A stretch of DNA of 10,589 bases, from NCBI RefSeq assembly GCF_034119425.1, contig NZ_JAWUEL010000045.1, positions 1-10,589 on the forward strand, given 5' to 3'. Both the position numbers and the translations under genes were made by a program. This stretch comes from Actinotignum schaalii_C. Lineage in GTDB: Bacteria > Actinomycetota > Actinomycetes > Actinomycetales > Actinomycetaceae. This document shows, in pieces, positions 6,628 to 10,589 of this stretch. Positions within the stretch are counted from its first letter, which is position 1, and each line of letters opens with the position of its first letter. The notes beneath the pieces were generated by a model. That model was not told the origin of the DNA. It was given only the letters and a program-made list of their open reading frames with translations, and made no database searches.

Positions 6628-6641
6628 GCGGCAGGGCGAGC

Positions 6642-7439
6642 CTATTTCCAGACGACGGTAGCGCGCAGGGCGCGGTGGTCGGAGAGTGGCAGGAAGAGGT
6701 TTTCCGCAGCCCGCACTTCGACCCCGGTTCCGAGGATATGGTCGATTTGGCTTTCTGGCTCGTCGGAGGGGTAGGTGAGGGCTTCGGCGGCCGCTTCGTA
6801 TCCGGTGGCTGCTAGGGGTACGTCACATCCGCGGATATTGAGGTCCCCGATGATGAGGCGCGGGGCATTTTCCAGGCCGTAGCGCTGGGCAAACCCGGCG
6901 AGGGCTCCGGCTACGGTACGGAGTTGCGTGACGTTGAGACGGTACGTGTAGGTGAGGTGCGTTGCGGCGACGACGACGGAGTGCCCAGGCGCCACTTTAA
7001 TTTCTGCGAGGATCGCAACCCGAGGAATTTCCCCAATCCCGATATTTGTCCGCAGGGTTTTCAGCCATGTTTCTTGCTGGTGGACGGGGAGGTTGATGAC
7101 TTCCCTCGCACCGATGGGGTAGACGGAGAGAAGTGCGGTGCCAACGCCGCGGGCCTGCCCTTTTTTGGTGGCGCGGAGCCGGCTGCGTTCATTCTTGGTG
7201 GGCGCGAAAATGGCTTCGTGGTAGTTGCCTGCGGCGAGGAGGGGCGCGTAGAGGTCTCCTCCGGGGGTGGTGACTTTGAGTTCTTGAAGGGCGAGGAGAT
7301 CCGGGCCGGCGGCGGTGATCTGCCGAATGGCTTTACTAATGGATTCGCGCTGCCATGTCACTTTGTCCGTACCCGGGCGCGGGCGCCGTGAGGGCTTACC
7401 TTGTTGGAGGTTTGCGGACATGACATGAAGGCTCGGCAT
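6642..7439 (-). CDS. endonuclease/exonuclease/phosphatase-family protein
   Basis: A 265-aa metal-dependent phosphoesterase of the EEP superfamily (PF03372, the fold of DNase I, exonuclease III and sphingomyelinase). Family landmarks: SANLQQG (8-14, metal/phosphate Asn10), LLALQEL (48-54, metal-binding Glu53), ATHLTY (159-164), IIGDLN (196-201, catalytic Asp199/Asn201), QIDHIL (231-236) and LSDHRAL (252-258, catalytic Asp254/His255). All are intact, so it should be active. There is no signal peptide, so it is probably cytoplasmic, but the substrate (nucleic acid, phospholipid or inositol phosphate) cannot be told. The ATG at 7439 is well supported by AAAGGAG at 7451-7445, 5 nt away. It follows msrB by 91 bp and may have its own promoter in that gap. 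Confidence 0.88.
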   Translation of the reverse strand: MPSLHVMSANLQQGKPSRRPRPGTDKVTWQRESISKAIRQITAAGPDLLALQELKVTTPGGDLYAPLLAAGNYHEAIFAPTKNERSRLRATKKGQARGVGTALLSVYPIGAREVINLPVHQQETWLKTLRTNIGIGEIPRVAILAEIKVAPGHSVVVAATHLTYTYRLNVTQLRTVAGALAGFAQRYGLENAPRLIIGDLNIRGCDVPLAATGYEAAAEALTYPSDEPESQIDHILGTGVEVRAAENLFLPLSDHRALRATVVWK

Positions 7440-7500
7440 GGTTTCTCCTTTGTCGCGACCCGGTGGACACCGACAGCCCGGGGAGAGCCCCCGTTGGCCG

Positions 7501-7524
7501 CGGTGTGCAACACCGGTGATTCTA
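7501..7524 (-). promoter_or_regulatory. possible promoter and 5' hairpin for the phosphatase-fold gene
   Basis: On the minus strand TAGAAT (7524-7519) is a five-of-six match to the -10 consensus; no good -35 precedes it. The perfect hairpin CGGTGT-TGC-ACACCG (7515-7501) lies right at the expected RNA start. The Shine-Dalgarno follows at 7451, giving a leader of about 70 nt. The hairpin has no T-run and so is not a normal terminator of msrB. Confidence 0.35.
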
Positions 7525-7530
7525 CCGAAT

Positions 7531-8007
7531 CTATGCGGTGGTGGACTTACTTGTGGGTTCGGATAGCGGCCCGGGTGCGGGCGAGGCCTGGGAGCCGGAT
7601 GCGGACTCGGTTTCAGGTTCGAAGGTGAGTGCTACGGAGTTCATGCAGTAGCGCTGCCCGGTAGGAGTATGGGGAGCATCTGGGAAGACATGCCCGAGGT
7701 GGGAATCGCAGGTGGCGCACCGGACTTCGGTGCGCGGGTATCCGAGTTTGTAATCAACGTCTGTTCGCACGGCGTCACTTCGGGAGGGGTCATAGAAGCT
7801 GGGCCAGCCGCATCCGGCATCAAATTTGGTGGTGGAGCGGAAGAGTTCTGCCCCGCAGGCCCGGCACCGGTAGATGCCTTCGCGTTCTTCGTTCAGGAGT
7901 TCACCTGTGAAGGGTGCTTCGGTTCCGGCTTGGCGCAGAACCGTGAATTCTGCCGGGGTGAGAACCCGGGCCCATTCTTCATCACTTTGCGGGAGCATCT
8001 GTGCCAT
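7531..8007 (-). CDS. msrB: peptide-methionine (R)-S-oxide reductase MsrB
   Basis: A 158-aa cytoplasmic enzyme that reduces the R-epimer of methionine sulfoxide in proteins back to methionine, using thioredoxin. The SelR fold is complete: zinc cysteines C48/C51 (CRAC) and C97/C100 (CATC), resolving-type C66 in AGCGWPSF, HLGHVF (103-108), and the catalytic cysteine C121 in GQRYCMNSVAL. A short Ser/Pro-rich tail follows about residue 132. ATG 8007 is chosen because AAAGGA lies 6 nt upstream and because the family begins near here; the frame stays open to 8208, but that is mscS tail sequence in another frame. It overlaps the 3' end of the mscS-like gene by 26 bp, so co-transcription and translational coupling are likely. 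No msrA is in the window. Confidence 0.95.
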   Translation of the reverse strand: MAQMLPQSDEEWARVLTPAEFTVLRQAGTEAPFTGELLNEEREGIYRCRACGAELFRSTTKFDAGCGWPSFYDPSRSDAVRTDVDYKLGYPRTEVRCATCDSHLGHVFPDAPHTPTGQRYCMNSVALTFEPETESASGSQASPAPGPLSEPTSKSTTA

Positions 8008-9853
8008 GTGCTGTCCTTTCTTCAATTTCCTCATTGCTGTCAGTTTGCTTTGTGATGTCACTTTCATCCGCTTCTCCAGAAACTGCCGGGAAGACCGCGG
8101 TAGGAGGAGCCGATGATTCTGCCGGGACCTTGCCGGCTTCGTGGACGGGTTCTTGCTGACCGGTGCGGCGCGCAGCATTATGTTCGCGCTCTGCCAGGAC
8201 TTCGGCACCCGGGCCGGAGAATTCTTGACCGCGTTTTTCGGCTTGGATGGATCCGGTGAACAGCGAGGCTTCGTGGCCTTCCCGGATCCGGGTGGCCGGG
8301 CCTTCCGTGCCGGCGGGGCTTGCGGGGCGGCTAGCTACAGGTACCCGCTCCGGGCGCACCGCCGCTTCAATATCAGCTGCGGAGAGGATACGAGTTTCCC
8401 GGTAGTCCTGCGGGTCGAAGGTGGTATCCGGCTCGGTTTGTTCCTGGGCACCGATGGAGGTACGGGTAACTTCGCGAACCGCGGGACTGGCCGGCTCTTC
8501 AGCCTCCGCCAACGCGGATTGTGCGGATTCCTCAGCCGCGACTTTCTCAGTTTCTTCGACCTCGGCTTCGCGCGATTCGCCAGCCGTATTGCTTCCCGAA
8601 TGTTTCGAGTCGGATTCGGCTTGCTCCGCATTACTTTCCGCGAGAAGAGCGCCGGGTGCGGAAGAGGCTGCGGCGTCGTTATAAAAACGGGTGTGCGGGA
8701 AGGCATCCGGGGCGTTGTTTTGTAACCACACGATGAGCTTTTCACGCACATGGTTGCGCAAATCGGTGAGTTCGCCAGGTGAGGAGGCGGAGACAATCGC
8801 GGAGACCTGCAGGCCGTTCGCGGTGGAGGCATCCCCCACCACGAGGGTGCCGGTGTCACCATCCCAGAGATCGGTATTGGCGAGGATGCGGTCAAGTTCG
8901 GCACGCAGCTCCGCGATGGGAGCGCTCCAGTCAAGCTGGAGAACCACCGAGCCCGTAATATCCAGATCGCGGCGGCTCCAGTTTTCAAACGCGGTGGAGG
9001 TGAGTTTGTTGGAAGGCACGATGAGGCGCCGGCCGTCCCACACTTTGAGGACCACATAAGACAGCGTGATTTCCTCAACGGTGCACATATTTCCATCCCA
9101 GATGACGATGTCATTGACGCGGATGGAATCCGAGAAAGCCAGTTGCAGCCCCGCGAAGAGCGTGCCCAGAGTAGATTGCGCAGCAATACCAACAACCAGG
9201 GAGATCACGCCCGCGGAAGCGAAAAGTGAAGCGCCGGCGGCTTTTGCGCCCGGGTAGGTCATGAGCATGGCGGCCACACCAATCACGACAATGAGGGCTA
9301 CCGCCAAGCGCCGCAAAATCTGCAGCTGAGTTTGCACCCGACGATAGCGCGTTTCAGCCACCCGCTCCACGAATTTGAGGTACGCACGCGCTGCCCCGTT
9401 GACCACACCGACAAGAAGCCAAGTTAGGCCCGCGATAATGAGGAGAAGCAGCAGGTGCTTGAGCACGGGCGACCAATTGGGCCGATCCTGTTCCGGGAAA
9501 TTCTCCATGTACGAGAACACCCCGAAGCGCGCACCCACCACCGCGAGCGTGAATTGCGCGGGCGCCTGGAGGCCACGCACCACATCGATCAACCCGGTAT
9601 GCCGCCGGAAACCGGCCTTGACCACCGCCACGATGACCACGGCGATCACCCAGCCGATGAGCGCACCCAGCAGGCACACCCCGAGCAGCTGCGCGATATC
9701 AACCGTGGCGGCGACGGCTTGTTCGGCAACTTCGTGCAGATCCGAGGTGGGGGTGGGTTCCGGCGTGGGCGCCTCACTTTCCGCCCGCAGCAAGGGTGCG
9801 AGCGAAAGAGCTTTCCAGGCAGCCGGGGCCACCGCGAGTACCGATGCGTTCAT
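7982..9853 (-). CDS. MscS-family mechanosensitive ion channel with long acidic C-terminal tail
   Basis: A 623-aa small-conductance mechanosensitive channel that would open under membrane tension to release osmolytes. Hydrophobic helices lie at about 54-78, 98-116, 132-152 and 182-199. The pore helix and start of the beta domain follow at about 206-246 (ASLFASAGVISLVVG, QSTLGTLFAGLQLAFSDSIR), with the beta-domain motif VPSNKL at 279-284. The alpha/beta cytoplasmic part runs to about 395. The last roughly 228 residues are disordered, rich in Glu, Ala and Ser, and have no fourth-domain helix. Long tails also occur in actinobacterial MscCG glutamate-export channels, but that role is not shown. 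ATG 9853 is preferred because TAGGCT (9866-9861) sits 7 nt upstream, implying a leaderless mRNA; the frame continues to 9985 without support. Overlaps msrB. Confidence 0.9.
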   Translation of the reverse strand: MNASVLAVAPAAWKALSLAPLLRAESEAPTPEPTPTSDLHEVAEQAVAATVDIAQLLGVCLLGALIGWVIAVVIVAVVKAGFRRHTGLIDVVRGLQAPAQFTLAVVGARFGVFSYMENFPEQDRPNWSPVLKHLLLLLIIAGLTWLLVGVVNGAARAYLKFVERVAETRYRRVQTQLQILRRLAVALIVVIGVAAMLMTYPGAKAAGASLFASAGVISLVVGIAAQSTLGTLFAGLQLAFSDSIRVNDIVIWDGNMCTVEEITLSYVVLKVWDGRRLIVPSNKLTSTAFENWSRRDLDITGSVVLQLDWSAPIAELRAELDRILANTDLWDGDTGTLVVGDASTANGLQVSAIVSASSPGELTDLRNHVREKLIVWLQNNAPDAFPHTRFYNDAAASSAPGALLAESNAEQAESDSKHSGSNTAGESREAEVEETEKVAAEESAQSALAEAEEPASPAVREVTRTSIGAQEQTEPDTTFDPQDYRETRILSAADIEAAVRPERVPVASRPASPAGTEGPATRIREGHEASLFTGSIQAEKRGQEFSGPGAEVLAEREHNAARRTGQQEPVHEAGKVPAESSAPPTAVFPAVSGEADESDITKQTDSNEEIEERTAHGTDAPAK

Positions 9854-9860
9854 ATCTGAA

Positions 9861-9866
9861 AGCCTA
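9861..9866 (-). promoter_or_regulatory. -10 box of a likely leaderless mscS-msrB transcript
   Basis: TAGGCT (9866-9861, minus strand) lies 7 nt from the ATG at 9853. There is no Shine-Dalgarno in the gap. The -35 region (about 9889-9884) reads CTTTTT, a poor match. The same spacing is seen before the AI-2E gene. Confidence 0.45.
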
Positions 9867-10049
9867 GTGCGTGCTTGCGACAGAAAAAGCGGCGTCGAAC
9901 TTCTTTCGCCTGCGGCGTGAGACAGCTGCGCGGCGGGCACACGGCGTCTATCTGGTACGACGCCGCCCGCCTGCAGCGTGGTCACCTCTCTGAAAAGCGC
10001 GGATTACCGCGGAAAACTCGCTTGGTGATCGAGAACACCCTCGTTCAAT
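9867..10049. other. intergenic region between divergent mscS and tRNA promoters
   Basis: Nothing coding is supported here. A 66-codon plus-strand frame (9875-10075) has no ribosome binding site, overlaps both promoters and resembles no known family. Minus-strand frame upstream of the mscS start also lacks a start signal. Confidence 0.55.
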
Positions 10050-10078
10050 TTGCTAAGACCTGGAATCCTACGTAAGCT
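10050..10078 (+). promoter_or_regulatory. promoter of the tRNA cluster
   Basis: TTGCTA (10050-10055, four of six consensus) and TAAGCT (10073-10078) are separated by 17 bp. RNA would start near 10085. The leader begins with a 7-bp hairpin, CGTTCCC (10085-10091) with GGGGACG (10097-10103), and AGAAC-AAC-GTTCT (10109-10121) lies just before tRNA-Glu; these may guide processing of the primary transcript. Confidence 0.6.
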
Positions 10079-10124
10079 TATACCCGTTCCCTCAGCGGGG
10101 ACGCTTTGAGAACAACGTTCTTGA

Positions 10125-10197
10125 GCCCCCATCGTCTAGAGGCCTAGGACGCCGGACTTTCACTCCGGTAACACGGGTTCGAATCCCGTTGGGGGTA
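10125..10197 (+). tRNA. tRNA-Glu (TTC)
   Basis: A 73-nt cloverleaf. The acceptor stem pairs GCCCCCA with TGGGGGT (one G-T), the anticodon loop is CTTTCAC with anticodon TTC, and the T-arm ACGGG-TTCGAAT-CCCGT is canonical. Discriminator A at 10197. CCA is not encoded. First of three tRNAs in the order Glu-Asp-Phe, an order also seen in mycobacteria. Confidence 0.97.
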
Positions 10198-10222
10198 CGC
10201 GATGGTTATTTGCCTAGCAAAT

Positions 10223-10296
10223 GGCCCCGTAGCGCAGTTGGTTAGCGCGCCGCCCTGTCACGGCGGAGGTCGCGGGTTCAAGTCCCGTCGGGGTCG
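10223..10296 (+). tRNA. tRNA-Asp (GTC)
   Basis: A 74-nt cloverleaf. Acceptor GGCCCCG pairs with CGGGGTC (one G-T), the anticodon loop CTGTCAC carries GTC, and the T-loop TTCAAGT is canonical. Discriminator G. CCA is not encoded. It lies 25 bp after tRNA-Glu with no sign of a separate promoter. Confidence 0.97.
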
Positions 10297-10305
10297 CGAA
10301 GGAAG

Positions 10306-10333
10306 AACGCCCGGGAAACCGGGTGTTTCTCTT
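10306..10333 (+). terminator. terminator-like hairpin between tRNA-Asp and tRNA-Phe
   Basis: AACGCCCGG (10306-10314) pairs with CCGGGTGTT (10319-10327) through a GAAA tetraloop, nine base pairs with one G-T. A pyrimidine tract TTTCTCTTT follows, running up to tRNA-Phe at 10336. It may terminate part of the transcription after the first two tRNAs, or act as a processing or stability hairpin. The interrupted T-run makes full termination unsure. Confidence 0.55.
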
Positions 10334-10335
10334 TC

Positions 10336-10411
10336 GGCTCTGTAGCTCAGTTGGTAGAGCGTTCGACTGAAAATCGAAAGGTCACCGGATCGACGCCGGT
10401 CGGAGCCACCA
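10336..10411 (+). tRNA. tRNA-Phe (GAA), CCA encoded
   Basis: The body is 10336-10408. Acceptor GGCTCTG pairs with CGGAGCC (one T-G), discriminator A, and an encoded CCA ends at 10411. The anticodon loop CTGAAAA carries GAA. The T-stem ACCGG/CCGGT is perfect but the loop reads ATCGACG, with A instead of the near-universal T at position 54. It is the only one of the three genes here that encodes CCA. Confidence 0.96.
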
Positions 10412-10493
10412 CCTCTGCCCCTTGCTATAACAACACTTTCTCGCATTCACGCCACTCCCTTTTCTTTTCTTTGGTGACCCAGTTCGAGAAAAC

Positions 10494-10543
10494 GGGTTAA
10501 TAGACAAAAAGTGGGTTAATAGACAAAAAGTGGGTCTAATGAC
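10494..10543. repeat. 19-bp tandem repeat with a degenerate third copy
   Basis: GGGTTAATAGACAAAAAGT occurs twice exactly (10494-10512, 10513-10531), followed by a partial, altered copy GGGTCTAATGAC (10532-10543). The A/T-rich character differs from the rest of the window. It lies 83 bp after tRNA-Phe. It could be a regulator or transposase binding array, or the end of an element continuing past the right edge. Confidence 0.85.
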
Positions 10544-10588
10544 GGCGTGTCGTTAGCTCCCGATCTGGCCTTTACGGATGTTTAGACC
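10536..10588 (-). other. possible 3' end and terminator of a leftward gene beyond the right edge
   Basis: Read on the minus strand from 10588, an open frame runs GLNIRKGQIGS and stops at TAA (10555-10553). The hairpin CTAACGAC-ACGCC-GTCATTAG (10556-10536, one G-T pair) begins within that stop, and T-rich CTTTTTG follows 5-10 nt later. Together this looks like the end of a leftward gene with a terminator, but only 12 codons are visible. Confidence 0.25.
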
Positions 10589-10589
10589 G

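Noticed and set aside
8008..8208. 67-residue N-terminal extension of MsrB
   Set aside because: The DNA is coding for the MscS tail in another frame, and a strong ribosome binding site supports the start at 8007.
9854..9985. 44-residue N-terminal extension of the MscS protein
   Set aside because: It covers the TAGGCT promoter and begins without a ribosome binding site.
9875..10075. 66-codon plus-strand frame before the tRNA cluster
   Set aside because: No ribosome binding site, overlaps two promoters, and shows no family resemblance.

Overview
The window looks like part of the chromosome of a fairly GC-rich, Gram-positive actinobacterium. The pointers are GC-rich wobble positions, frequent GTG starts, promoter -10 boxes lying 6-7 nt before start codons (leaderless mRNAs), a guanidine-III riboswitch of the type known from Actinobacteria, an LPXTG wall-anchored surface protein, and a Glu-Asp-Phe tRNA cluster. 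The BspA-type surface protein with a proline-rich stalk would fit an Actinomycetaceae-like, host-associated organism, but that placement is inference.

Layout: 1-341 is an intergenic leader with two palindromes sharing a GACAT half-site, a TATAAT promoter and a possible 19-codon leaderless ORF whose stop overlaps the ribosome binding site of the next gene. 342-2402 (+) is a secreted LPXTG protein with BspA-like repeats, an InlB-type B-repeat and a Pro-Gln/Pro-Glu stalk. A strong terminator follows, lying inside the 3' end of a convergent gene. 3139-2399 (-) is a guanidine-III riboswitch followed by two translationally coupled SMR exporters of the Gdx/SugE type. Divergent from these, 3200-3925 (+) is an unrecognised protein. 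4034-5548 (+) is an AI-2E/PerM-family membrane protein, and 6548-5622 (-) is an AEC-family transporter. 7439-6642 (-) is an endonuclease/exonuclease/phosphatase-fold protein. 9853-7982 (-) is an MscS-type mechanosensitive channel with a long acidic tail, and it overlaps msrB (8007-7531, -). 10125-10411 (+) carries tRNA-Glu(TTC), tRNA-Asp(GTC) and tRNA-Phe(GAA) behind a recognisable promoter. The right edge (10494-10556) has a 19-bp tandem repeat and a hairpin that may mark the end of another gene or mobile element outside the window.

How the genes work together: the clearest circuit is guanidine sensing by the riboswitch driving a paired guanidinium exporter. The mscS-msrB overlap suggests joint expression of an osmotic-stress channel and an oxidative-damage repair enzyme. 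The other genes look like separate transcription units. The least expected items are the short leaderless ORF before the surface protein gene, the recurrent leaderless start architecture, and the face-to-face promoters between the riboswitch operon and the unknown gene.
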